Source of the DNA: Pseudomonas resinovorans NBRC 106553
GTDB taxonomy: Bacteria; Pseudomonadota; Gammaproteobacteria; Pseudomonadales; Pseudomonadaceae
DNA: 64,000 bases
Direction: 5' to 3'
Assembly (NCBI RefSeq): GCF_000412695.1
Contig: NC_021499.1
Span: 2,728,001-2,792,000, forward strand
Positions within the stretch are counted from its first letter, which is position 1. Each line of letters begins with the position of its first letter. Position numbers and translations under genes: made by a program. The notes under the pieces are model-generated. The model did not search any database. It was not told where the DNA came from and saw nothing but the letters and a program-made list of their open reading frames with translations. This document shows positions 55,423 to 63,487 of the stretch, one piece after another.

Positions 55423-55632
55423 TTACAGGGCGCGAACTTGCTCAGCCTGAGGGCCTTTGGCGCCGGCGGTGACGAGGAAGCTCACGCGCTGACCTTCGTC
55501 CAGGGACTTGTAGCCGTCGCTTTCGATCTGACGGAAGTGAACGAATACGTCCGGACCTTGCTCAGGGGTGATGAAGCCGAAACCTTTCTCGGCGTTGAAC
55601 CACTTAACGATACCGTTTTGACGAGTAGACAT
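55423..55632 (-). CDS. cold-shock protein, CspA/CapB type
   Basis: RNA-chaperone cold-shock domain protein, 69 aa. RNP1 (KGFGFI) and RNP2 (VFVHFRQI) are intact, and the sequence starts [23 protein letters not shown] lies upstream of ATG 55630-55632. The leader upstream is long and AT-rich, as in cspA-type mRNAs whose 5' UTR controls cold induction. Confidence 0.95.
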   Translation of the reverse strand: MSTRQNGIVKWFNAEKGFGFITPEQGPDVFVHFRQIESDGYKSLDEGQRVSFLVTAGAKGPQAEQVRAL

Positions 55633-55940
55633 GTTGTTATCTCCAAGGTGTAGGGAAATTGGCAGGCGAAAAACCTGGCCAGGACTGTATGCGAAGTGAA
55701 GCGTGCCGAGGAGATGGAAAATCGTAGGACAGAACATCAAAACGGTGCCGCAAGACTGAGCAGGCAGTCGCGACAGGATACAGGGTCTGCCGGGATTAGA
55801 AAGCCTTTTCTGCTGGAGTGCCGATTTTCGAGCTTGGCGCTGGACGGGCGACCCAGGATCCCGACACGCGCGCAGCTATAGCTGTATAGTCTCCAGTCGA
55901 GCCGCTCGCGATGAGGGCTCATCACTGAGAGGTGACCCAC
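55633..55940. promoter_or_regulatory. csp leader and divergent small-ORF promoter
   Basis: On the minus strand this is the presumed long 5' UTR of the cold-shock gene. On the plus strand a fair promoter (CCGACA at 55861-55866, 18-bp spacer, TATAGT at 55885-55890) precedes the small ORF at 55941. The spacer contains a perfect 12-bp palindrome CAGCTATAGCTG (55873-55884), a possible operator. Confidence 0.5.
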
Positions 55941-56135
55941 GTGTCCGATGCAGAGACAAGCCGAGCGAGATCCGAGCTGGACGAGCAGACCAAGGCCTTC
56001 CTGTCGAAAGGTGGCGAGATCAAGGAGATACCTACCGGAGCGACCGGGTGGGACGCGGATCGCAAGAAGTCACAGTGGACCAAGGCCCAGGCCAGGAAAC
56101 CGGAAACCGAATCCCAAAACAAAAGCCCCGAATAG
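55941..56135 (+). CDS. small charged protein, SutA-like FLxxGGxxxEI motif
   Basis: 64-aa hydrophilic protein of unknown function. The start is GTG 55941 with AGAGG 8 nt upstream; an in-frame GTG at 55932 overlaps that Shine-Dalgarno. The segment AFLSKGGEIKEIPTGATGWD (about residues 22-41) resembles the FLARGGKVQEI motif I associate with the RNA-polymerase-binding regulator SutA; the flanks are charged and probably disordered. The stop codon lies inside the terminator hairpin (56121-56150). A promoter, Shine-Dalgarno and terminator around it support a real gene. Confidence 0.65.
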   Translation: MSDAETSRARSELDEQTKAFLSKGGEIKEIPTGATGWDADRKKSQWTKAQARKPETESQNKSPE

Positions 56136-56150
56136 GGGCTTTTGTCTTTT
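56121..56150 (+). terminator. intrinsic terminator of the small charged-protein gene
   Basis: AAAAGCCCC / GGGGCTTTT stem followed by GTCTTTT. The gene's TAG stop (56133-56135) sits at the loop. Confidence 0.9.
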
Positions 56151-56178
56151 CGGGTTTCGACGGCCACAGCCATGGTGG

Positions 56179-56379
56179 TCACGTCCGGGTGTTCAGCTTC
56201 TCGCATTCGTGGTTTGCCAGCGTTTCGTCGTGATGCTTGTTACCGACATAGACCCCCGTCGCCCTGTCGATTATTCGGTACCAGTAGGCATCCATGGCCG
56301 TTCCTCCTAGAACATCGCCGTTCCTGATTCCTCTGACGTCGGCTCGCGGGATCCTTTTCACCGAGAAGCGTGCACTCAT
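56179..56379 (-). CDS. small hypothetical protein with two possible starts
   Basis: 66 aa from ATG 56377-56379 (AAGGAG 8 nt upstream), or 38 aa from the in-frame ATG 56293-56295, preceded by a near-perfect AGGAGG 7 nt upstream. The C-terminal part (MDAYWYRIIDRATGVYVGNK, then HHDETLANHECEKLN) is the more protein-like and hints at a small alpha/beta module. I do not recognise a family. It converges on the 55941 gene's terminator. Confidence 0.5.
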   Translation of the reverse strand: MSARFSVKRIPRADVRGIRNGDVLGGTAMDAYWYRIIDRATGVYVGNKHHDETLANHECEKLNTRT

Positions 56380-56629
56380 GGCGGAACTCCTTGTTAGGGA
56401 AGAAGTGGAACATTTTTGATAGCCACTATTGGCCGATCTCGCAACCTCGCAGTCGATACGGATCATTTCAACCGCTCTCCGATGCCCCTCTGCGGCAGTT
56501 TGGCGTCCTTGCGCATTCGAGGTGGCGCCTGGGCGCGCGCAGCCGTTGGCGGAGCTGGTTAGCCTGCGCGGGCCAGAAGGCGCCGCCGTTGGTGATGGTG
56601 CCGGTCATTCATCGAATCGAGAGCTGAAC

Positions 56630-57010
56630 ATGTCCAAACCCGCGTTGACGTTGAAGTGGTTCGGGGTCTACCTGATGCTGCTGGGACTCGCCCTGGCGGC
56701 GATACCCAATCTGTTGCTGCCGCTGTTCTTCATGGAGCCCGCCCGGGAGGTGTGGATCCGGGTGGTGGGCGTGCTGGTGTTCAATATCGGCGTTTATTAC
56801 TGGTTCGCGGCGTTGAGTGAGTCGCGCCCGTTGTTTCTCGCGTCGGTCTACACCCGGGCACTGGTGCTGGCGAGTTTCGCGTTGTTTGCCGCACTGGGGC
56901 TTGCCGCACCGATGATGGTGCTGTTCGGCGCGGTGGATTTCCTTGGGGGACTGTGGACGCTTCATGCACTGCGCCAGGAGCGCCGGGTGCGGGCGGGCAT
57001 CCCGGGTTGA
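56630..57010 (+). CDS. small four-helix membrane protein, hypothetical
   Basis: 126 aa with four hydrophobic segments (about residues 8-30, 45-62, 72-95 and 98-115) and a basic C-terminus (RQERRVRAGIPG). I do not recognise a named family. ATG 56630 has a short GAG Shine-Dalgarno; the frame is open for 67 further codons upstream, but these look non-coding. It is monocistronic, facing the DUF1329 gene across a bidirectional terminator. Confidence 0.7.
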   Translation: MSKPALTLKWFGVYLMLLGLALAAIPNLLLPLFFMEPAREVWIRVVGVLVFNIGVYYWFAALSESRPLFLASVYTRALVLASFALFAALGLAAPMMVLFGAVDFLGGLWTLHALRQERRVRAGIPG

Positions 57011-57017
57011 CCTGCGG

Positions 57018-57049
57018 AGGCGGGCGAGCCCTCGAGGGCTCGCCCGCCT
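57018..57049. terminator. bidirectional terminator hairpin
   Basis: Near-perfect 14-bp inverted repeat AGGCGGGCGAGCCC / GGGCTCGCCCGCCT with a TCGA loop, followed by TTCTGCTTT. It lies between the convergent membrane-protein and DUF1329 genes. Confidence 0.85.
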
Positions 57050-57056
57050 TTCTGCT

Positions 57057-58424
57057 TTAGCGGGTACCGCGACGACGCAGGGCGGAGGGCGTGAAATAGT
57101 CGCTGCTCGGTTCTGCCTGGGCAAAGTCGATGCTGGTGGCTTCCTCGTTGTCCAGGTTCATCACGTGATAGCGCCGGGCTTGCAGGTCGTGGAAGACATC
57201 GAGGCTGGTCCAGACTGTCGGCAGCTCGTAGTAGTTCTTCAGGTACGCCATCGAGACGCGCCAGAGTTCGCCGCGGCCGTCGTACTGGTCGACCACCGCC
57301 GCCCCCCAGCTGTCCTCGTCCAGGAACAGCACGCGCTTGGCGTAGATGTGCCGGGCACCGGGCTTGAGCTTGCCTTCCACCACCCATACCCGATGCAGTT
57401 CGTAGCGGGTCTGCTCGGGGTTGATGTGGTTGGGTTGCAGCAGCTCGCGGTACTTCAGGGTTCCCGCGGAAAGCCGGTAGTTGTTGTAGGGGATGTAGAT
57501 CTCGCGCTTGCCTACCAGTGTCCAGTCGTAGCGATCGGGCGAGCCGTTGTACAGGTCCGTGTCATCGGCGGTACGCAGTCCGTCGGACGAGGCGATGGGC
57601 GTGTCATAGGCAAGGTTCGGCGCGCGACGCACGCGTCGTTGACCGGCGTTGTAGGCCCAGGCCTGGCGCGGCTCCCTGACCTGGTCGAGGGTCTCGTGCA
57701 CCAGCGAGGCGCCGCCAGCCAGGCGTGCCGGGCTGCGGGTGAACGCGAGGAAGTAGAACATCCGGTTGCCCAGTTCGTTGAAGTTGCCACCCTGCTGGTA
57801 GTACTTGAACAGGGCTTCCTGCTGGGAGGTCACCAGGGAGAAATCGCCGTTGCGCTGCACGGCGGTTTCCGCCGCACGACGGACGATGTAGGTGCCACGG
57901 TAGCGCGCGATGTGGTTCCACACCGCTTCCACGCCGCTCTGCGGAATGGGGAAGGGGATGCCGCCGAAGGCATCGACGAAACCGTTGCCCCCGGCCACCA
58001 GCTTGGCGCTGGTGGCGTTGCTGAAGGTGTTGTCGTAGACCCATTGTGGCGCCGATCCGCTGCGGCGGCTGGGGTAGATGGGCATGCGGAAACTGTCGGG
58101 ATAGGTCTTGAACAGGGCGATCTGGCCGGCGGTCAGCTGGTCCTGGTATTGCGCCAGGTTGGCCGCGGTGATGGTGAACAGCGGCTTGTCGTCCGGGAAG
58201 GGATCGATGTGGTGCTGAGTGGGCTGGTAGCCCGCCGGCGCCGCGGTGATGCCGCCGGTCCAGGCGGGGATCGTGCCGGCGGCGTTGCCGGCACGCTCGG
58301 CGCCCAGCGGGGTCAGGGTGGATTGCAGCTGGGCCGCCTGTTGGGCGGACACCGCCGCCAGGGCATTGCCGTTGCACAGCGCCAGGGTCATGGCTGCGCC
58401 GATCAGGGTACGCAAGTTGCGCAT
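57057..58424 (-). CDS. DUF1329 domain outer-membrane-associated protein
   Basis: Exported protein of 455 aa, DUF1329 family. A signal peptide is visible (LIGAAMTLALCNGNALA, residues 7-23). Typical family stretches are AGTIPAWTGGI (about 48-58), ELHRVWVVEGKLKPGARHIY and KRVLFLDEDSWGAAVVDQYDGRGELWRV. DUF1329 resembles the LolA/LolB lipid-carrier fold and is almost always next to a DUF1302 gene. The pair is found near hydrophobic-compound and lipid metabolism genes, but its biochemistry is unsettled. It lies 51 nt after the DUF1302 gene, so it is in the same operon. Confidence 0.88.
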   Translation of the reverse strand: MRNLRTLIGAAMTLALCNGNALAAVSAQQAAQLQSTLTPLGAERAGNAAGTIPAWTGGITAAPAGYQPTQHHIDPFPDDKPLFTITAANLAQYQDQLTAGQIALFKTYPDSFRMPIYPSRRSGSAPQWVYDNTFSNATSAKLVAGGNGFVDAFGGIPFPIPQSGVEAVWNHIARYRGTYIVRRAAETAVQRNGDFSLVTSQQEALFKYYQQGGNFNELGNRMFYFLAFTRSPARLAGGASLVHETLDQVREPRQAWAYNAGQRRVRRAPNLAYDTPIASSDGLRTADDTDLYNGSPDRYDWTLVGKREIYIPYNNYRLSAGTLKYRELLQPNHINPEQTRYELHRVWVVEGKLKPGARHIYAKRVLFLDEDSWGAAVVDQYDGRGELWRVSMAYLKNYYELPTVWTSLDVFHDLQARRYHVMNLDNEEATSIDFAQAEPSSDYFTPSALRRRGTR

Positions 58425-58475
58425 GGTGACTCTCCAGATGGGGTTCCGCCGGCAAGGGGCCGGCGGCGGTCGGCG

Positions 58476-60428
58476 TTAGAAGGAGTACTTGACGTTGAAT
58501 CCGATGTTGTCGCGGTCGCGGCCGGCGTTGGCCTGTCCGGCGCCGTAGAACTCGGTGTACTGCAACTCGGCTTCCAGGGCGTTGAGGTAGGTGGCCTTCA
58601 CGCCCAGGGTGAAGGCCCGACGTCCCTCGATGAAGTTGCCGGTCTGGTGGGAGTTGCCGGAGATGTCTTCCTTGAAGACGCCGTAGGGCGAGAGGTTCAC
58701 CCCGGCGAACAGGTCGTTCCAGGTGCCGCTGAGCAGCAGGGTGTAGCCGTAGGCATCGCGGCTGACCTGGTCGCCATTGTCGAAGCCGGAGATGTAGGCA
58801 CCGTTGGCGCGGCCGGCGTAGCGGCGTATCGAGCCGTCGTAGGCACGGTATTTCAGGCTGCTGCCACGCAGGTGCTCCGAGGCGAACTCGGCGACACCCA
58901 TCAGCGAGTCGAAGGACAGCGACGGGCCGAAGTTGTAGATGGTGCCCAGGGAGGTGTTGTAGGACTCCGCCCGCTCGTAGTTGTGGACCTGGTCGCCGAT
59001 GCTCACTTGCTTGCCGCCGATGCTCACCGGCCGGCCACCGGCCATGGGCGCCGCCTGGGCGAGCATGTCGTAGAGCAGGTCGTTGGTGGTGGAGATGCCC
59101 ACCGGCATGTTGGGCCGATAGGCGATCTCGCCGAATACCGACGCATCGGCGATGGTGGTGTTGAAGCTCAGGCCGTACATGCGGATGTCTTCGACGTAGT
59201 CGCGACGGGCGATCACCTGGTTGGCCAGGTCCACCGCCGACATGCCATTGACCAGGCCCAGGGCCTGGGCTGCCGCGGGGTTGCCGGAGCGCGCCGCCGC
59301 CACCAGGGCGTCATAGCTGCCGAAGCCGCCGAGTCCGGCCAACTGGTCGATGTTCAGGCCGGCGTAGGCCGGGTCGACCTCGGCGAAGATCATCGGCTCC
59401 TTGGCGTGGTAGTTGACGAAGTAGAAGCCGAACTCGGTGGAGTTGAGCGCCTCGGCTATGTAGCGGAAGGACACGCCGAACTGGCCGTCGTTCTTGGCGT
59501 TCAGGTCCTGGCCGATGCTGGATACCTTGAAGAAACCGTTGCGGTCCAGGTAGTCGGTGCCCTGCAGGCCGCCGAAGTTGATGCCCGCCAGCTGCTGGTA
59601 AAGGCCCTGGAAGGTCGGGTCGGCGAAGGCGTTGACGCGGGTGTAGCCGGTGTTGCCGCCATCGGCGAACAGGTCGGTTTCCGAGAAGAAGGTGCCGACC
59701 GGGTCGATGCGGGTTTCCTTCCAGTTCCACTGGTAGAAGGCGTCCATCGCCAGGTTGTCGGTGAGGCCGATATTGAAGTTGACCGCTTCCACCGGCAGCA
59801 GGACTTCCTTGAGTTCGGAGCCGGGCAGGCGGAAGCGCGCGGAGTCCACCGGGTTGGTGGTGTTGATCCCGCCCCGGTAGAACAGCCCCTCGCCCCAGTT
59901 GAAGACCTGCCGACCGATGCGCGCGGTCAGCGGCATATCGGCGACGTCCCAGTTGCCGTAGAGATAGGCGTCGTAGATTTCCGCGCTGCGCCCGGCGGTG
60001 TCCCGGGTCTCGCTGGTGAAGCGGTCGTCGCGGGGGTAGTTCTGGCTGGGCTGGGGCGGCCGGTTGTTGTCGTAGTAGTCGTTGCGGTGGTCCATGATGC
60101 GGGTGTCATAGAACGCCGAGCCGCGGACGAAGACGCCGTAGTTGCGGTAGGTGGCCTCGAAGTCCGAGGTGATCTTGTAGACCTCGGAAACCAGCCCCGT
60201 GTTGAAGTTGCGGTTGCCATCGTTGCTGTTGACGTCGTTGTTGGTGCGGTCCTGGCCCTGGACGCGCCACAGCGTGCCGTAGGAAAGGGTGGTATCCAGT
60301 GAGCCATTGACTTCGTTGTCGAGGAAGCTGAATTCCACGGCCTTGGCTTGACCGGAAAGCATCAGAGGCAAAACGCAGGCGATAGCAGGCGCCGCCTGCA
60401 AGCAGCGCTTGCGGGATTTGGATTGCAT
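58476..60428 (-). CDS. DUF1302 outer-membrane beta-barrel-like protein
   Basis: 650 aa. A long signal peptide (to about residue 30, LPLMLSGQAKA) precedes a mature protein rich in alternating strands and ending in aromatic Phe (FNVKYSF), typical of outer-membrane barrels. Family stretches include GSLDTTLSYGTLWRVQGQD and RIGRQVFNWGEGLFYRGGIN (about 165-184), and ELKEVLLPVEAVNFNIGLTD follows. It is annotated as DUF1302 by family resemblance. It is likely a channel or receptor working with the DUF1329 partner. Confidence 0.88.
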   Translation of the reverse strand: MQSKSRKRCLQAAPAIACVLPLMLSGQAKAVEFSFLDNEVNGSLDTTLSYGTLWRVQGQDRTNNDVNSNDGNRNFNTGLVSEVYKITSDFEATYRNYGVFVRGSAFYDTRIMDHRNDYYDNNRPPQPSQNYPRDDRFTSETRDTAGRSAEIYDAYLYGNWDVADMPLTARIGRQVFNWGEGLFYRGGINTTNPVDSARFRLPGSELKEVLLPVEAVNFNIGLTDNLAMDAFYQWNWKETRIDPVGTFFSETDLFADGGNTGYTRVNAFADPTFQGLYQQLAGINFGGLQGTDYLDRNGFFKVSSIGQDLNAKNDGQFGVSFRYIAEALNSTEFGFYFVNYHAKEPMIFAEVDPAYAGLNIDQLAGLGGFGSYDALVAAARSGNPAAAQALGLVNGMSAVDLANQVIARRDYVEDIRMYGLSFNTTIADASVFGEIAYRPNMPVGISTTNDLLYDMLAQAAPMAGGRPVSIGGKQVSIGDQVHNYERAESYNTSLGTIYNFGPSLSFDSLMGVAEFASEHLRGSSLKYRAYDGSIRRYAGRANGAYISGFDNGDQVSRDAYGYTLLLSGTWNDLFAGVNLSPYGVFKEDISGNSHQTGNFIEGRRAFTLGVKATYLNALEAELQYTEFYGAGQANAGRDRDNIGFNVKYSF

Positions 60429-60545
60429 GGGGTTTTACTCCAGAGACTGCTTATTGTTGTGTTTGTCTTTGGTCGGCGGCGCCCGGTGCTCCGGGCGTGG
60501 ACGCCGTTGGTAGCGGGGTTGGAACTGTCGCGCGGCCCGCTGCGC

Positions 60546-61115
60546 TCAGCCCTCCTTTTCCAGGCGCATCGGGGTTCTTGGCTCTGCTTGTTGCCGCAGC
60601 GGTGGCCCGCCCGCGAGCAGCCAGCAGCCCACGGCCAGCGCCAGGGTCAGGTGGAAGAGGTCCAGCCGGGGAATCCCCAGCCACTCGCCCTGGGTGCCCA
60701 CCAGGAGTCCGGCGGCCATGAACAGCAGACAGCCGGCGATTGCCAGCGGCCAGTGGCGCGAGCGGCCTTTCCAGGCGATTACCATCAGCGCCAGGACGTT
60801 GCCGGCCAGTGCGGCTTGCGCGGGTAACCAGAGCATCACGCCCGCCAGGGCCAGCAGCAGTGCGTTTCGCGCCGGGCCCACCAGGCTGGCCGCCGCGATC
60901 AGCAGCAGGCTGACTCGCCCGGAGAGGCTCGACGCCGCCTGGTGCAAGGGCTTGACCGTTTCCATGCCGGCATAGTGAAAGGCGCCGAGCAGCGCCGCCA
61001 GGCCGATCAGCGCAAGCCCCAGGCCCCGCCAGTAATGGCCCGCGCGCAGGCTGAGGGTGACCGCCAGGAGGCAGGCACCGAACAGCAACAGCTCACAGAT
61101 GACGCTCTGGACCAT
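60546..61115 (-). CDS. hypothetical polytopic membrane protein
   Basis: 189 aa with about six hydrophobic helices, beginning with VICELLLFGACLLAVTLS. One loop reads FHYAGMETVKPLHQAASSLS (about residues 46-65), with conserved-looking His residues. I do not recognise the family. ATG 61113-61115 lies 1 nt from the stop of the hydroxylase gene, so the two are surely cotranscribed and probably coupled. A lipid-related role is inferred only from context. Confidence 0.65.
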   Translation of the reverse strand: MVQSVICELLLFGACLLAVTLSLRAGHYWRGLGLALIGLAALLGAFHYAGMETVKPLHQAASSLSGRVSLLLIAAASLVGPARNALLLALAGVMLWLPAQAALAGNVLALMVIAWKGRSRHWPLAIAGCLLFMAAGLLVGTQGEWLGIPRLDLFHLTLALAVGCWLLAGGPPLRQQAEPRTPMRLEKEG

Positions 61116-61116
61116 C

Positions 61117-62358
61117 TCAGGCCTCCACAGGCTGCAGTTGACGCACGGCTCGCAGGAGTGCGAACGCCAGGACACCAAGCAGGGGCAGTGCCAGGAGGGC
61201 GGCCCAGGTCGGCGGCAGGCCCCAGTGCTGGTGCACGATAAGCGCCGGCACGCTCAGGGAGAACAGCCACAACCATTGCCAGCGTGCATGGCCGGGACGA
61301 TTTTCCAGGGTGCGCCCCATGATCCAGACGGTGGCAAGGACCCAGGCGGCGCCGAGCAACTTCCAGGTCAGCGGCATCTGCGCGGCGAAGGCGAGCAGGC
61401 CCAGGCCCAGGACCATCAGCAGCAACATCTGCAGTACGCAGTAGATGGACGTGGCGGTGGAAATGCGCGGCCGGTAGATGCGGAACTCGGCGATGTCGTA
61501 GGGCTTCTTCGGGTCCAGCCGTTCGGCGGCGGCGGGGCGCCAGCCGGGGCGGGCGAACCAGACCTTGATGCGGTCCTTCCAGTTGTCCGCCAGGCGGAAG
61601 TCGGCGTAGAGGTCGCCGTACTTGTGGAAGTTCGCGCGCAGCGGGTCGAAGGTCTTCAGCTGGCCGTGGATGCCGTAGATGATCGGCTCTTCCGACTCCG
61701 GGCGCTCTTCGGCGAAGGTGCCGAACATGCGGTCCCAGATCATCAGCACGCCGGCGTAGTTGCGGTCCACGCAGTAGGCGTTCTGGCCATGGTGAACGCG
61801 ATGGTTGGAGGGCGAGCAGAACCAGCGGTCGAACCAGCCGAGGCTGCCGACGTGGCGGGTGTGGACCCAGAACTGGTAGCCCAGGACCACGGCGCCGGCG
61901 ATCACGAACACGGTCGGCGGGATGCCGATCAGCGCCAACGGCCAGTAGAACACCCAGTTGCTCAGGAAGCCGGTGCTGGTCTGGCGCATGGCGGTGGCGT
62001 AGTTGTACTCCTCGCTGGAGTGGTGGACCACGTGCGACGCCCAGAGGAGATTGACCTCGTGGCCCATACGGTGGTGCCAGTAGTAGCAGAAGTCGTAGCC
62101 GATCAGGCCGATGGCCCAGACCCACCACTGCGAGGTGTCCAGCTCGAACAGCGCCAGGTATTGGTAGGCCAGTACGTAGACGCCGAAGTTCAGTACCCGG
62201 ACGAAGAGGTTGACCACCTGGCCGCTGAGGCCGAGGGAGATGCTCGAGAGCGTGTCGCTCAAGGCGAAGGTCTGTTTATGACGCCAGGCACCCCAGAGCA
62301 TTTCCACCACCAGCAGGAGAATGAACAGGGGGACGGCGTAGACAATTGCGTTGGGCAT
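61117..62358 (-). CDS. sterol desaturase/fatty acid hydroxylase superfamily protein, AGMO-like
   Basis: Integral-membrane di-iron hydroxylase, 413 aa. The eight-His motifs are visible: HHRMGHE (about residues 95-101), HVVHHS (about 107-112), and HRVHHGQN with the distal His (about 186-193). After the catalytic core (to about 290) there is an additional C-terminal membrane domain of about five helices, giving an overall architecture like alkylglycerol monooxygenase (TMEM195). Substrate is probably a lipid or ether lipid, but this is family inference. ATG 62356-62358 has AGGAGG 5 nt upstream. Confidence 0.85.
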   Translation of the reverse strand: MPNAIVYAVPLFILLLVVEMLWGAWRHKQTFALSDTLSSISLGLSGQVVNLFVRVLNFGVYVLAYQYLALFELDTSQWWVWAIGLIGYDFCYYWHHRMGHEVNLLWASHVVHHSSEEYNYATAMRQTSTGFLSNWVFYWPLALIGIPPTVFVIAGAVVLGYQFWVHTRHVGSLGWFDRWFCSPSNHRVHHGQNAYCVDRNYAGVLMIWDRMFGTFAEERPESEEPIIYGIHGQLKTFDPLRANFHKYGDLYADFRLADNWKDRIKVWFARPGWRPAAAERLDPKKPYDIAEFRIYRPRISTATSIYCVLQMLLLMVLGLGLLAFAAQMPLTWKLLGAAWVLATVWIMGRTLENRPGHARWQWLWLFSLSVPALIVHQHWGLPPTWAALLALPLLGVLAFALLRAVRQLQPVEA

Positions 62359-62458
62359 ACTGCCTCCTTGTTGTTGTCGGAGGCAGGCTAACCCCTGGGC
62401 CCAGGGCGAGCCTTCGGCAAGGCGCCGGGTCGCGTGCTGTAAGGCGACAACTTGGTGC

Positions 62459-63487
62459 TCAGCTATCCTCGGCCATGGCCAGGAACTTGCGGTAGTCCGC
62501 CGGCGACAATCCACGGAACTGGCGGAAGGCATGGCTGAAGGCGCTGGCCTGGGAATAGCCGAGCATCAGCGAGATATCCATGACGCTGGATTCGGTGCAG
62601 CGCAGGTAGTGATCGGCCAGTTCCATGCGCACGGCTTCAAGCACCAGGGAGAAGCTCTCGTTCTCCATCGCCAGCTTGCGCTGCAGGGTGCGTGGCGACA
62701 TGGCCAGATGGCGGGCGACGCTTTCCAGGCTGGCGTCGCCGTTGGGCAATGCCTCGACGAGAAAGGCGCGCACCCGGGCGATGACGGAGTAGGGCGCATA
62801 GGAGCGCCCGAGCTGGACGTCGGCCTCCAGCAGCATGCTCCGGTGGGTGCGTGGATCGGCGCCCAGCACCGGGGCGCGCAGCATCTCCTCGGGAAATACC
62901 AGGCCGTTCATGTGGCTGTTGAACTGCACGGGGCAGCCGAAGAAACGCTCGTAGTGTTCGGGGGCGCCCAGCGCGGCATGGCGCATATGGACTTCCAGCG
63001 GTGGCATGTTCGTGCCGATCAACCAGCGGCCGAACGCGGTCCAGCCGATGAGTACCGCCTCTTGCAGCAGGGCGCTGTAGGGTTCCAGTTCGGTGATGCG
63101 ACAGTCCTCGATCGTCACACGCTCGCCGTCCATGGCGATGCGTGTCTGGCTCGAGGGGCTGTCGAAGACGATCTTGCCGAAGCGCCGGATCATGCCCATG
63201 GCATCGCCCAGGGTGTTGCTGGTCATGGCCACGTAGCCCAGGCAGCCGTAGGTGCCGGGCCGCACGGTGGCCCCCACCAGCAAACCGAAATGTGCCTGGC
63301 CGCAGGCCTCGCTGGCCAGTGCCATCAAGTCGCGCAGCTGGCGCATGGGGATGCGTTGGATGGGATCGGCGAGCTGGGTCCTGGACAGGCCCACCTGCCG
63401 GCACAGGGCGTCCTCGTCGCAACCCTGTTGGACGGCGATGCTGAGGACGTGACTGACGAAGGCGGCACTTGTACTGGCAGGGCGCAT
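62459..63487 (-). CDS. AraC-family transcriptional regulator
   Basis: 342 aa. The N-terminal effector domain is of the Arabinose_bd (PF12625) type shared by OruR-like regulators (residues about 20-200). The C-terminal HTH_18 domain has two helix-turn-helices: ESVARHLAMSPRTLQRKLA and DISLMLGYSQASAFSHAFRQ with the family-typical GLSPADYRK end. ATG 63485-63487 is used, without a strong Shine-Dalgarno. It is 100 nt upstream of the AGMO-like gene on the same strand, so it probably regulates this cluster. Confidence 0.88.
   Translation of the reverse strand: MRPASTSAAFVSHVLSIAVQQGCDEDALCRQVGLSRTQLADPIQRIPMRQLRDLMALASEACGQAHFGLLVGATVRPGTYGCLGYVAMTSNTLGDAMGMIRRFGKIVFDSPSSQTRIAMDGERVTIEDCRITELEPYSALLQEAVLIGWTAFGRWLIGTNMPPLEVHMRHAALGAPEHYERFFGCPVQFNSHMNGLVFPEEMLRAPVLGADPRTHRSMLLEADVQLGRSYAPYSVIARVRAFLVEALPNGDASLESVARHLAMSPRTLQRKLAMENESFSLVLEAVRMELADHYLRCTESSVMDISLMLGYSQASAFSHAFRQFRGLSPADYRKFLAMAEDS

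Noticed and set aside
56943..60302. A 1119-codon plus-strand open frame opposite DUF1329/DUF1302
   Set aside because: Same antisense GC-skew artefact; both minus-strand proteins have signal peptides and family motifs.
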